From contig NZ_CP040517.1 in NCBI RefSeq assembly GCF_005849285.1, positions 1,556,501 to 1,620,500 on the forward strand: a DNA stretch of 64,000 bases, in the 5' to 3' direction. The notes below the pieces were generated by a model that was not told the DNA's origin, ran no database searches, and saw only the letters and a list, made by a program, of their open reading frames with translations. The DNA comes from Luteithermobacter gelatinilyticus (GTDB lineage Bacteria > Pseudomonadota > Alphaproteobacteria > Sphingomonadales > Emcibacteraceae). The stretch's first letter is position 1, and every line of letters begins with the position of its first letter. Made by a program: the position numbers and the translations under genes. Shown here piece after piece: positions 1 to 7,947 of the stretch.

Positions 1-90
1 GGCAACGGTATGAATGCCCATTTCCCGGCAGGCGCGATGAATGCGAAGAGCAATTTCGCCCCGGTTGGCAATAAGCACTTTATCAAACAT
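1..90 (-). CDS. accC: Biotin carboxylase of acetyl-CoA carboxylase, N-terminal 30 codons only
   Basis: The minus strand from position 90 reads [17 protein letters not shown]..., the characteristic start of the biotin carboxylase subunit, which carboxylates the biotin on AccB in the first step of fatty acid synthesis. The gene runs off the left edge of the window, so only the first 30 residues of a protein normally near 450 residues are visible. It begins 13 bp after the accB stop codon on the same strand, as expected for an accB-accC operon. Identification rests on the N-terminal IANRGEIA motif and on the neighbour; there is no realistic alternative. Confidence 0.93.
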   Translation of the reverse strand, partial: MFDKVLIANRGEIALRIHRACREMGIHTVA

Positions 91-103
91 CAGGAAAAGG
101 CCT

Positions 104-562
104 TTATTCAATGATCACCAGAGGTTCGCCATATTCAACGGGTTGCCCGTTTTCCACCAGAATCTGCGTGACAGTACCGGATTTGGGCGCATGAATATGG
201 TTCATGACTTTCATGGCTTCCACAATCAACAGGGTATCCCCGCTGTTCACCCGGTCTCCCACTTTGATATAGGGATCGGCTCCTGGTTCCGGAGCTACAT
301 AGACAGTTCCCACCATGGGCGAAGTGACGGCACCGGGATGGGAACTCAGATCACTGCCGGCGCTGCTCTCAGCTGTGGGGGCGGCGGGCGCAGCAGCAAC
401 AGGAGCAGGAGCCACCGGTGCCGCTGCTGCAACAGCGGTTGCGGTGCGGGCTACACGAATTTTTCGTTCGCCGTCCTCAACTTCGATTTCGGTCAGGTCC
501 GTTTCATTAAGCAGTGCTGCCAGATCGCGAATAAGTTCCTGATCGACGTGCATTTTTGACAT
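104..562 (-). CDS. accB: Biotin carboxyl carrier protein of acetyl-CoA carboxylase
   Basis: 152 residues. This is the biotinylated carrier subunit of acetyl-CoA carboxylase in the cytoplasm. The C-terminal biotinyl domain (about residues 78-152) carries the EAMKVMN motif with the acceptor lysine at residue 118. A flexible Ala/Pro-rich linker (about 41-65) joins it to the N-terminal helical part ([17 protein letters not shown]). The start at 562 has an AAGGA 11 bases upstream; an in-frame ATG three codons later is a second possibility. aroQ lies 29 bp upstream and accC 13 bp downstream on the same strand, giving the common aroQ-accB-accC operon. Length is normal for the family. Confidence 0.96.
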   Translation of the reverse strand: MSKMHVDQELIRDLAALLNETDLTEIEVEDGERKIRVARTATAVAAAAPVAPAPVAAAPAAPTAESSAGSDLSSHPGAVTSPMVGTVYVAPEPGADPYIKVGDRVNSGDTLLIVEAMKVMNHIHAPKSGTVTQILVENGQPVEYGEPLVIIE

Positions 563-591
563 CTGATGTAAATCCTTCGTTCTTTCTGATC

Positions 592-1050
592 TTATTGTTT
601 TTGTGCGGTTATATCCGCCAGAGCGTCAAGCGCCAACAGATATCCCCGGCTCCCAAAGCCGCAGATTATCCCCCGGGAAGCCGGTGAAATATAAGAATGA
701 TGACGAAAATCCTCACGCTTGAAGATATTCGACAGATGAACTTCAATAATGGGCAGATTCACAGCAAGCAATGCATCCATGATGGCAATAGAAGTGTGCG
801 TATAAGCGCCGGCATTAATGATAATGGCCTGTGCGCTCTCGCGCGCCTCGTGAATCCAGTCAATGATTTCGCCTTCTTGATTGCTTTGGCGAAAATCAAC
901 CTGCCAGGGTGTTGCGGAAGCATGCGTTTTCAGACGGTGCTCAATATCTTTCAGGCTTTCGCGACCATAAACTTCCGGCTCACGGCTGCCGAGAAGATTC
1001 AGATTGGGCCCATTGATGACCATGACAGTCTTCTTTGAGGTATTCGTCAT
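592..1050 (-). CDS. aroQ: Type II 3-dehydroquinate dehydratase
   Basis: 152 residues. It catalyses dehydration of 3-dehydroquinate to 3-dehydroshikimate in aromatic amino acid synthesis. The sequence shows the type II signature NGPNLNLLG at residues 13-21, the catalytic tyrosine at residue 28 (EPEVYG), the [10 protein letters not shown] segment and the EVHLSNIF motif with its active-site histidine. Length matches the usual 145-155 residues of this dodecameric enzyme. It is the first gene of the minus-strand operon with accB and accC, and it is divergent from thiS, so its promoter should lie within 1,051-1,266. Confidence 0.96.
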   Translation of the reverse strand: MTNTSKKTVMVINGPNLNLLGSREPEVYGRESLKDIEHRLKTHASATPWQVDFRQSNQEGEIIDWIHEARESAQAIIINAGAYTHTSIAIMDALLAVNLPIIEVHLSNIFKREDFRHHSYISPASRGIICGFGSRGYLLALDALADITAQKQ

Positions 1051-1190
1051 AAAACAGTCCGTTTGTTTTATTTTGCCTGCTGCATTATTGCTGTGATCGT
1101 TCTATATAATGCCTTATACCCCGTTTGGAAATAGGAATTGTCTCTGGGGTCATGCCTCTTCTGGGCCGGGACGGTTCAAGGGCGATTGAT

Positions 1191-1218
1191 TTGCCTGAAA
1201 CCATTTGCGAACTATAGA
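1191..1218 (+). promoter_or_regulatory. Candidate sigma70-type promoter for thiS-thiG
   Basis: TTGCCT (1191-1196) and TATAGA (1213-1218) are separated by 16 bp, about 50 bp before the thiS start. This is a pattern match only. The 216 bp aroQ-thiS intergenic region holds no recognisable TPP riboswitch: the CTGAGA and ACCTGATC elements of a THI box were looked for and not found. Confidence 0.3.
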
Positions 1219-1266
1219 GGATTGCTTTAATCCTGCATAGTACTTAAGAAGAAAAAGGGACAGACT

Positions 1267-1479
1267 TTGATTAACATAATCATTAACGGTGACCCCCACA
1301 AAGTCGAAGCAAATCAGGATCTTTACTGCCTCTTGGAAAATCTGGGTATTGATCCGTCAAAAGTTGCCGTCGAAAGAAACCTGGAAATCGTTCCCCGCTC
1401 CACATATCAGGATGTGATGATCAGGGAAGGGGACAAACTTGAAATTGTGCATTTTATAGGTGGTGGAAAAAGTGTCTGA
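1267..1479 (+). CDS. thiS: Sulfur carrier protein ThiS with a C-terminal extension after the glycines
   Basis: 70 residues with a ubiquitin-like fold; it carries thiocarboxylate sulfur to thiazole synthase in thiamine synthesis. Visible features are the N-terminal IIINGDP strand, the conserved [13 protein letters not shown] segment and the C-terminal EIVHFIGGG. The start codon is TTG at 1267, preceded by AAAGGGA at good spacing; no ATG is available. ThiS must end in Gly-Gly to be adenylated, but here the frame adds Lys-Ser-Val after GGG. The stop codon overlaps the start of thiG. Either the tail is trimmed, or the gene has drifted, or a base is wrong here. The assignment to ThiS is firm; its maturation is the open question. 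Confidence 0.9.
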   Translation: MINIIINGDPHKVEANQDLYCLLENLGIDPSKVAVERNLEIVPRSTYQDVMIREGDKLEIVHFIGGGKSV

Positions 1480-2242
1480 CAGTTTTGTAATTGCCGGCAA
1501 GGAATATACCTCCCGTCTGATTGTCGGGACCGGGAAATATCGTGACTTTGAACAAACCGCCGAGGCCGTAACGGCTTCCGGTGCCGAAATCGTTACAGTG
1601 GCGGTGCGCAGGGTGAATATCATGGACCCCGGAAAGCCCATGCTGGTGGATTATCTGGATCCCAAAAAGATCACCTATCTGCCCAATACCGCAGGCTGTT
1701 TTACGGCAGAAGAAGCCGTTCGTACCCTGCGCCTGGCGCGGGAAGCCGGGGGATGGAAGCTGGTCAAGCTGGAAGTTCTCGGGGATCAGAAAACCCTGTA
1801 TCCCAATATGCCGGAAACCCTGAAAGCGGCTGAAACGCTTATTGCCGAAGGATTTGATGTGATGGTGTACTGCAATGACGATCCGATCCAGGCCAAGGTG
1901 CTGGAAGAGATGGGCTGTTGCGCCATTATGCCGTTGGGTGCGCCCATCGGCTCGGGGCTGGGCATTCAAAACCCGGTGCAGATTCGACTGATTGTGGAAC
2001 AGGCCAAAGTGCCGGTGCTGGTGGATGCAGGGGTTGGAACAGCGTCTGACGCCGCCGAGGCCATGGAACTGGGCTGTGACGGCGTATTGATGAACACCGC
2101 CATCGCCGAGGCCAAGGATCCGGTCCGCATGGCCCGAGCCATGAAGCTTGCGGTGGAAGCCGGTCGGGATGCCTATCTTGCTGGGCGCATGCCGCGCAAA
2201 ATGTATGCCGATCCGTCCTCGCCGCTTGCAGGCCTGATTTAG
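1472..2242 (+). CDS. thiG: Thiazole synthase
   Basis: About 256 residues from the GTG at 1472. It condenses 1-deoxy-xylulose-5-phosphate, dehydroglycine and ThiS thiocarboxylate to thiazole phosphate. The TIM-barrel motifs are present: [13 protein letters not shown], the Schiff-base lysine in [19 protein letters not shown] and [13 protein letters not shown] codons at 1460 and 1463 are also in frame. The GTG at 1472 is preferred because the GGTGGTGG run encoding the ThiS glycines gives a Shine-Dalgarno-like site just upstream, and it leaves an 8 bp overlap with thiS that implies translational coupling. Other thiamine genes (thiC, thiE, thiO) are not nearby. The TAG stop (2240-2242) is the first three bases of a type A palindrome. 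Confidence 0.95.
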   Translation: MSDSFVIAGKEYTSRLIVGTGKYRDFEQTAEAVTASGAEIVTVAVRRVNIMDPGKPMLVDYLDPKKITYLPNTAGCFTAEEAVRTLRLAREAGGWKLVKLEVLGDQKTLYPNMPETLKAAETLIAEGFDVMVYCNDDPIQAKVLEEMGCCAIMPLGAPIGSGLGIQNPVQIRLIVEQAKVPVLVDAGVGTASDAAEAMELGCDGVLMNTAIAEAKDPVRMARAMKLAVEAGRDAYLAGRMPRKMYADPSSPLAGLI

Positions 2243-2277
2243 AGTGAATTGTGCAGAGGTTGGCTCAATTCACTCTA
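2240..2277 (+). repeat. Type A palindromic repeat, copy 1 (thiG-dsbA junction)
   Basis: Arms TAGAGTGAATTG (2240-2251) and CAATTCACTCTA (2266-2277) are perfect 12 bp inverted repeats around the 14-nt loop TGCAGAGGTTGGCT. The first three bases are the thiG stop codon. The element lies between two convergent genes and is not followed by a U-tract on either strand. Four other full copies occur in the window. The loop is not palindromic, so the element has a direction; here it points the same way as thiG. Confidence 0.95.
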
Positions 2278-2320
2278 GGCTTCATCTGCGCTGAGAGCCC
2301 CAAGAAGTTGACAAAACATA

Positions 2321-2352
2321 ATGTCCCTCCAGAAAAAGTTCGGGAGGGACAT
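2321..2352 (-). terminator. Possible terminator hairpin behind the DsbA-like gene
   Basis: ATGTCCCTCC (2321-2330) and GGGAGGGACAT (2342-2352) form a stem around an 11-nt loop, 32 bp after the end of the minus-strand gene. On the minus strand it is followed by TATGTTTTG, a weak T-rich stretch. Plausible as a terminator, not a strong one. Confidence 0.4.
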
Positions 2353-2383
2353 CGCATTTGTTGATATTGCAAGCCTTAATCTG

Positions 2384-3154
2384 TCAGCGAGAGGCCTTTT
2401 GCGGTACGTCCTTGCGCGCCTTGGCGACAGTTTTCTTCAACTCTTCATAAGGCAGGGCTCCTGGAATAATGGTGTTCCCAATAATAAAAGCTGGCGTGCC
2501 GGTAATATTCAGCGCCCGGGCCAGGGCAGTATTTTCCTCTATGGAACGGCTGATGGCCGGATCTGTCATATCGACGGCAAGCTTCTGCTCATCAAGGCCT
2601 ACATTACGCGCGATGGAAAAAATAAGCTCTTCATCCAGCGGCTTGCGGTTTTTCATCAGAGCCTTATGGAATTCTTCATATTTTCCCTGTCGGATTGCCG
2701 CCAGTGACGCCTTGGCCGCCGTTACCGAGGATTCCGCCAGAATGGGAAATTCCTTATAGATGATGCGCAGGCCCTTATCCTCTTTCAGCAACCGGTTCAC
2801 TGTGGACATCGCCTTCTTGCAATAACTACAGTTGTAATCAAAAAATTCGATAATGGTGAGATCCCCATTGGGGTTGCCGCCCACATAGCTGATCCCATCA
2901 TTATAAAGCGGTTCGTGGTACTGGGCCAGAACGTGAGCGATCTGACGGGAACGCAAAATGTCAATCGCTTCCGGAATGATTTCCGGATTTTCCAGGATAT
3001 ACTGTCGCACGACGTCACGAATTTGTTCTTTTTGCACGTCCGTAAAACCAGATGTGTCCGCTTGGGCTTCTGCCGGCTTTAATGACAGTCCGATGGTTAA
3101 AACCACACAGATTGGCAGGAAAACCGTCAAAAATATTCTTGTATGTTTCATCAA
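2384..3154 (-). CDS. Periplasmic thioredoxin-fold protein, DsbA/Com1 type
   Basis: 256 residues. The N-terminal hydrophobic segment ending in AEA (about residue 30) is a Sec signal peptide, so the protein acts in the periplasm. The thioredoxin fold carries the redox motif C109-S-Y-C112 in FFDYNCSYCKKA and a cis-proline loop TGTPAF near residue 221. A helical stretch (40-80) precedes the fold, as in Com1/ScsC-type proteins, where it mediates oligomerisation. Oxidase versus isomerase activity cannot be decided from sequence. It follows the BepA-like protease gene by 69 bp on the same strand, which fits a joint envelope quality-control unit. An in-frame second Met could also be the start. Confidence 0.88.
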   Translation of the reverse strand: MMKHTRIFLTVFLPICVVLTIGLSLKPAEAQADTSGFTDVQKEQIRDVVRQYILENPEIIPEAIDILRSRQIAHVLAQYHEPLYNDGISYVGGNPNGDLTIIEFFDYNCSYCKKAMSTVNRLLKEDKGLRIIYKEFPILAESSVTAAKASLAAIRQGKYEEFHKALMKNRKPLDEELIFSIARNVGLDEQKLAVDMTDPAISRSIEENTALARALNITGTPAFIIGNTIIPGALPYEELKKTVAKARKDVPQKASR

Positions 3155-3223
3155 AGTTCCCTGAATTTAGGATCGTTTATCGGGCCGCCCTGCTGGGGAC
3201 GGCCGTTTGGTGTATAGTTATGT

Positions 3224-4675
3224 TCAATTGCCCCGATTCTTGCCTGCTTTATCTTTGCCTTGGCCGTCTTTTTCATCCGGCAGAGGCGGCAGATCCTTGC
3301 CCCGGCCCTGGGCTTCCAGATTGGCGCGCGTAACGAAAAGAATATCCTGGGCCCGAAGCCATTGCGGCGTATTTTTCGGCAACAAGTCCACGGCGTGTTT
3401 GGCATTGACCATAGCGCCGCGAATATTGCCACTCAACAGAAATCGTTCGGCAGTGGCATAGCGGGTCATGGCATCATTGCCCATACGATGATAGGCCACG
3501 GAAGCCTGATGCCAGGCAAAGGCATTGTTCGGGTCGCGCGACAGGGCGTATTCCAGGCTTTCTATGGCTTCCGGCAGATAATCATTATTTTCCGTCGCAA
3601 TCAGAGCCTGGGCAAAGGCTACGCGGATCAAAGGCTCTTCCGGTAAATTTTTCACAGCCATGCGATAGGCAGGAATGGCTTCTTCAATTCGCCCGTTTTC
3701 AAACAGAATTTGGCCCTTTGTTTCATAAAAATAGGGGTCCTGCGGCGCTGAGGCGATCAGGGCGTCGACTTCCTGCAGCGCTTTTTCCACCTGATGCATC
3801 TTGTGATAAGCAAAGGTTCGGGCGTACCGCGCATAAAGGCTTTGATCCTCTGGTGGATATTTGTTCAACGTCGCATACCCCGGCTTCAGATACCCGTATA
3901 ATTTGGCCTGAAGGCGCTTGAACTCAGTCTCGATTGTTGGGTCAGGTGCTTTCCCGTAATAAGGCGACGTGGTGACGCGTTGCCTGAGCCGGGCAACTCG
4001 TTCAACGCTGACCGGGTGAGTCCGAGCATAGGGATCCTGCTGATAGGAACTCAACAGTTCCTGATCACCAAGATGATCGAGAAAATCAATCAGGCCTTCT
4101 CCGCTTTGTTCGGTTTTTTCAAGAAGTGTCAGTCCCGCTTGGTCGGCGGCAGATTCTTGGGTGCGGCTGTATTTCAGGAAGGTCCGGGTTCCGAGGTGCT
4201 GTCCGCCCATCATCAGCGCCATGCCCGCATCCCCCGACCCTGCGGCAATAGCCGCTGCCCCGAGAATGGCTCCGAGAAGCGTCATGGCCGTCGCCCCCTT
4301 AAGGCCATCCGTAAATCGGGTCAGGTGCCCCCCGGTGATATGCCCGGTTTCATGGGCCAGAACACCGATTACCTGATTGGAATTTTCGGCCGCAATCAGC
4401 AGTCCGGAGTGAATAAAAATATTCTGTCCGCCGGCCACGAAGGCATTCAGGGTGTTATCGTTAATGAGATAGGTCCTGACAGAACCTGGATCCAGTTCCG
4501 CTGCAACAAACAAGGGTTCCGCCATATTGCGAATATATTTTTCGATTTCCGCATCCCGTAAAATTGCCAGACCGCCACGTCTTTGCGCATGGGCCATGGG
4601 GCTCATCACGAAAGACAAAACAAGCAGAACGCTCAGAATTCTGTAAAACCCGCCAGGGCGATGAAAAAAGCTCAT
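3224..4675 (-). CDS. Periplasmic M48 metalloprotease with TPR repeats, BepA/YfgC family
   Basis: 483 residues. The signal peptide ends near AHA at residue 30. The zinc protease domain carries HETGH at residues 108-112 and the third-ligand region ESAAD at 174-178. The C-terminal half (about 260-440) consists of TPR helices, for example the AYRMAVKNLPEEPL and ALSRDPNNAFAWHQASVAYHRMG repeats. The C-terminus is charged. In E. coli BepA degrades or helps assemble stalled outer-membrane proteins such as LptD; a similar role here is inferred. It sits upstream of the DsbA-like gene and downstream of rne on the minus strand, separated from rne by a strong terminator. Confidence 0.9.
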   Translation of the reverse strand: MSFFHRPGGFYRILSVLLVLSFVMSPMAHAQRRGGLAILRDAEIEKYIRNMAEPLFVAAELDPGSVRTYLINDNTLNAFVAGGQNIFIHSGLLIAAENSNQVIGVLAHETGHITGGHLTRFTDGLKGATAMTLLGAILGAAAIAAGSGDAGMALMMGGQHLGTRTFLKYSRTQESAADQAGLTLLEKTEQSGEGLIDFLDHLGDQELLSSYQQDPYARTHPVSVERVARLRQRVTTSPYYGKAPDPTIETEFKRLQAKLYGYLKPGYATLNKYPPEDQSLYARYARTFAYHKMHQVEKALQEVDALIASAPQDPYFYETKGQILFENGRIEEAIPAYRMAVKNLPEEPLIRVAFAQALIATENNDYLPEAIESLEYALSRDPNNAFAWHQASVAYHRMGNDAMTRYATAERFLLSGNIRGAMVNAKHAVDLLPKNTPQWLRAQDILFVTRANLEAQGRGKDLPPLPDEKDGQGKDKAGKNRGN

Positions 4676-4787
4676 GACGTCAGATTATTTTCCACCTTTC
4701 GCAGCGTCAAATGAAAAGCCTGATTTCTCAGAATAAAGGACTTTCCTGTATGCCGGATGAACAACATCCTTGTCGGAAATCTTATGT

Positions 4788-4821
4788 AAAAAAATAAGGC
4801 CCGAAAATGTCCGGGCCTTAT
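4788..4821 (-). terminator. Rho-independent terminator of rne
   Basis: On the minus strand a 10 bp stem ATAAGGCCCG / CGGGCCTTAT with an 8-nt loop (4794-4821) is followed at once by a T6 run. It begins 24 bp after the rne stop codon. This is the clearest terminator in the window. Confidence 0.92.
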
Positions 4822-4844
4822 ATTTAAGAGAAAAACCGTTTCTT

Positions 4845-7412
4845 TCAATCACCAAAGGCGCGCTGCCACCATCCTTTTTTACCAGAACCGGACTTTTTCT
4901 TGTCTTCTTTGGTATCCTTACCCACTTCGATGACATTGACATAAGGAGACGGAGTTGGGGAAGGTGTCTCGGCTTCGGCTCCTTCTGCCGCAGGTGAGGG
5001 GGCATCGACCTGTTCTTTCTCCTTATCCCGTTCGCGTTCACTTTGGTCGGCGTCCTTTTCGGGTGCCGCCATCGGCTGTTGCTCTGCCCCCTTCTCTTCA
5101 GAAGGCGCATTTGCAATAGCCGCCTCCTGAGAGTCAGGTTCAGTGCTTTTGGCCGCTGTCTTTGTGCGACGGGGACGGCGGCGGCGTTTGGGTTTTTCCT
5201 CTTCTGCCGGTTTTGTTTCTTCGGCTTTTTCCGTTTCTTCCACAGTTGGGGCTTCTGCCAGAGCCGTTTTTTCGGCCCCCGTATCCTCTCCCCCTTCTTC
5301 TATCTGCGGTTTTTCCTCACTCACCTCGGCCTTTTTCCGGGCGCGGGAAGAACGACGGCGGGACCGTTTCTCGCTTTTAGGGGCAGTATCCTCCTGAACG
5401 GTTTCCTCAGAGGTCACCTCCGCTGAAGCGGTTTCCGGATCGCTGATTTTTTCTTTCTCAGCTGAAGTCTCGTCCTGAGCCGGCTGTTCCTGAGTTTCCT
5501 TCATCTCGACGGCAGCAGCTTTATCCTTACGGCTCCGTCTGCGGGAACGCCGCTTGCGACGGCGTTTGGGTTGCTGGTCGCCTTCTTCTTCACTGCGGCT
5601 TACATCCTCTTCACTCACATCCGCCAGAGTAGGTGTGGGCACCGCAGCTCCAAGCTGCAGGGAGTTCCGCGCTTCGGTCTTCATGGCGCCGCCATCTGTG
5701 CGTTCCAGACGATAGCCATTTTCTGTCAGACTTTCGTCAATGGAAATTCCGATGGAGAAGCCATAGCGGTTTTCCAGTTCAAGAAGTTGCTGGCGTTTAT
5801 TATTCAGAAGGTAGATGGCCACATCGGCCGGCAGATAAACCACAATACTGCTGCTGCGGTTGCGGATCCCTTCTTCTTCGATAACCCGGATGATATGCAA
5901 CGCCTGGGAATCAACGGAACGAATGGTGCCAATGCCTTCACAATGGGGGCAAACGCGGGTGCTGGATTCAAGAACACCGGGCCGCAGACGCTGCCGGGAC
6001 ATTTCCATCAGCCCAAAGCTGCTGATCCGACCGACCTGAATGCGGGCGCGATCGGCTTTCAGGCATTCTTTCATTTTCCGTTCCACAGCACGGATATTGC
6101 CACGGTCCTCCATATCAATGAAGTCGATGACAATCAGCCCGGCCATATCCCTGAGGCGCAGCTGTCGGGCAATTTCTTCGGCTGCTTCCAGATTGGTCTT
6201 GGTCGCCGTTTCCTCGATATTGTGTTCTTTGGTGGCCTTGCCGGAGTTCACATCAATGGAAACCAGCGCCTCCGTAGGATTAATGACAATATACCCACCC
6301 GACCTAAGCTGGACAGTGGGGTTATACATGGAGTCCAGATGGTTCTCCACCTGGAAGCGCTGAAACAACGGGATTGTATCCTGATAATGCTTGACCTTCT
6401 TGGCATGGCTTGGCATCAGGAGTTTCATAAAATCCTTTGCCGTTCTGTAGCCGTTTTCCCCTTCCACCAGCACTTCGTCGATCTCACGGGTATAGAGGTC
6501 ACGGATACTGCGCTTGATTAGGTTACCTTCTTCATAAATCAGCGCCGGGGCGATGGACTTCAGGGTCAGATCCCTGATCCCTTGCCACATCCGATTCAGA
6601 TAATCATAATCGCGCTTGATTTCCAGCTTGGTCCGGTTGTATCCGGCTGTACGAATAATACACGCCATGCCTTCGGGCATATTGAGTTCAGCCAGCAGGG
6701 TTTTCAGACGCTTGCGGTCCTTGGCGCTGGAAATCTTCCGACTCACGCCGCCGCCATGGAGCGTATTGGGCATCAAAACACAATACCGCCCAGGCAAAGA
6801 CAAATAAGTGGTCAGCGCCGCCCCCTTGTTGCCCCGTTCTTCTTTGACCACCTGAACCAGGATTACTTGACGTTTTTTGATAACTTCCTGGATTTTGTAT
6901 TTGCGTCGCAGCCGCCGCGCCATTTGCAGGCGGATCCGGGCTTCTTCTTCTTCGTCATCTTCGTGTAGGGATTCGACGATTTCGGCCTCGTCCGGGTCCG
7001 CGCCGTTTTCATCGTTTTCCGTATCCTCGGAAATGGTTTTGGCGCCATCGGAGTCTAATGCCGCGCCAGTGTCACCAGCAGGCGTTTCCGTGTCCGCCAC
7101 ATCCTGCTCAAGGATATCGGCGTTGGCTTCCGATTCTTCGGCGATCAGGGCCTGTCGGTCTGCGACCGGAATCTGGTAATAGTCAGGGTGAATTTCGCTA
7201 AATGCCAGAAAACCGTGACGATTGCCGCCATAATCAACAAAAGCGGCCTGCAGTGACGGCTCAACCCGGGTTACCTTGGCAAGATAGATGTTTCCTTTAA
7301 GGGGTTTGCGAGCGGCGGACTCATAATCGAACTCCTCCACTCGGTTTCCACGAACGATGGCCACACGGGTCTCTTCTTCGTGTGATGCATCGATTAACAT
7401 ACGTATCGGCAT
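4845..7412 (-). CDS. rne: Ribonuclease E
   Basis: 855 residues from the chosen start. This endoribonuclease governs mRNA decay and rRNA/tRNA processing and scaffolds the degradosome. The S1 domain (KGNIYLAKVTRVEPSLQAAFVDYG) is interrupted at about residues 85-160 by a highly acidic insert, as in other alphaproteobacteria. Catalytic aspartates lie in SIDVNSGKAT and VIDFIDMED, and the Zn-link CPHC in RVCPHCEGIG. The C-terminal 250 residues are low complexity with alternating Arg/Lys-rich and Glu-rich blocks, typical of the disordered scaffold tail. The ATG at 7412 has GGAG ten bases upstream; an ATG five codons earlier (7427) has no ribosome site. A structured leader lies upstream. Confidence 0.95.
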   Translation of the reverse strand: MPIRMLIDASHEEETRVAIVRGNRVEEFDYESAARKPLKGNIYLAKVTRVEPSLQAAFVDYGGNRHGFLAFSEIHPDYYQIPVADRQALIAEESEANADILEQDVADTETPAGDTGAALDSDGAKTISEDTENDENGADPDEAEIVESLHEDDEEEEARIRLQMARRLRRKYKIQEVIKKRQVILVQVVKEERGNKGAALTTYLSLPGRYCVLMPNTLHGGGVSRKISSAKDRKRLKTLLAELNMPEGMACIIRTAGYNRTKLEIKRDYDYLNRMWQGIRDLTLKSIAPALIYEEGNLIKRSIRDLYTREIDEVLVEGENGYRTAKDFMKLLMPSHAKKVKHYQDTIPLFQRFQVENHLDSMYNPTVQLRSGGYIVINPTEALVSIDVNSGKATKEHNIEETATKTNLEAAEEIARQLRLRDMAGLIVIDFIDMEDRGNIRAVERKMKECLKADRARIQVGRISSFGLMEMSRQRLRPGVLESSTRVCPHCEGIGTIRSVDSQALHIIRVIEEEGIRNRSSSIVVYLPADVAIYLLNNKRQQLLELENRYGFSIGISIDESLTENGYRLERTDGGAMKTEARNSLQLGAAVPTPTLADVSEEDVSRSEEEGDQQPKRRRKRRSRRRSRKDKAAAVEMKETQEQPAQDETSAEKEKISDPETASAEVTSEETVQEDTAPKSEKRSRRRSSRARKKAEVSEEKPQIEEGGEDTGAEKTALAEAPTVEETEKAEETKPAEEEKPKRRRRPRRTKTAAKSTEPDSQEAAIANAPSEEKGAEQQPMAAPEKDADQSERERDKEKEQVDAPSPAAEGAEAETPSPTPSPYVNVIEVGKDTKEDKKKSGSGKKGWWQRAFGD

Positions 7413-7427
7413 TAAAATGTACTCCAT

Positions 7428-7947
7428 CGCAAAGACCGCTCAAGCTTGGCTGAAACAAGGGGTTCCGCAAGCGTGCTGGTCTTGTGCTGTTATATTTTTG
7501 ATTGGGAAAAACTGTGTCCACAGCATACCCCGGCCAGTGGAGCCCGGAGAACAGGGAGAGGGGCCTTAATGATGTAAAAGAGGCCTGCTGTTCCCTGTCG
7601 TTTCTGTGTCTGTGTACACTAAAAATCATGTGTTCTTAACTGTGTTATGTTTTATTAAAACATTGTTGTCCCGCACTCGGCGGTCTGTCATGCCGACAGC
7701 GCCGTTAAGGAATACAGTCACCTGAAATTCCTCTTTGGCGGGAACATATCATGTCATTTGGCAGCGTTCCCAGAATGTTCAATGACATCTACAGGAGTCC
7801 CAAATTGACATGGTTTAACATAATCCTCACTTTCGCCCTATACAATAGGGAATATTTAAAACGACGAAAAAACTTTAGACCAACGGCATTTTATATTAAA
7901 ACTAACAGTCAGAATGGACCAACATCACATTAAGTATCGGGCAGAAA
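7428..7947. other. Long intergenic region between rne and amiC
   Basis: No convincing gene. A short open frame at 7751-7933 has no ribosome site and no family resemblance. The region should hold the rne leader (minus) and the amiC promoter (plus). Visible structures are a nested hairpin at 7551-7598 and a perfect 7-1-7 palindrome, TGTTTTATTAAAACA, at 7648-7662. A TTGACA at 7805-7810 lies upstream of TATACAAT at 7839-7846, but the two are too far apart to form one promoter. The part nearest amiC is AT-rich. Confidence 0.6.
7551..7598 (-). promoter_or_regulatory. Nested hairpin in the presumed rne 5' leader
   Basis: ACAGGGA (7551-7557) pairs with TCCCTGT (7592-7598), and inside it GGCCT (7562-7566) pairs with AGGCC (7581-7585). 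It lies about 140 nt upstream of the rne start. In E. coli the rne leader contains hairpins through which RNase E autoregulates its own mRNA; an analogous role here is inference. Confidence 0.35.

Noticed and set aside
1051-1266. TPP riboswitch before thiS-thiG
   Set aside because: The conserved THI-box cores were looked for and not found; only a candidate promoter can be pointed out.
4685-5116. A 143-codon minus-strand open frame overlapping the end of rne
   Set aside because: It is the rne tail read in another frame and continues through the rne terminator.
5571-6521. A 316-codon plus-strand open frame antisense to rne
   Set aside because: It has no family resemblance, no ribosome site and lies fully inside the conserved RNase E catalytic domain on the other strand; long antisense frames are common in GC-rich genes.
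7751-7933. A 60-codon open frame upstream of amiC
   Set aside because: No ribosome site, no hydrophobic or domain pattern, and it overlaps the expected amiC promoter.
7914-7947. amiC start at 7914 in the long uninterrupted frame
   Set aside because: It would give a polar N-terminus without a signal peptide for a periplasmic enzyme; the other frame from 7948 encodes a proper signal peptide.
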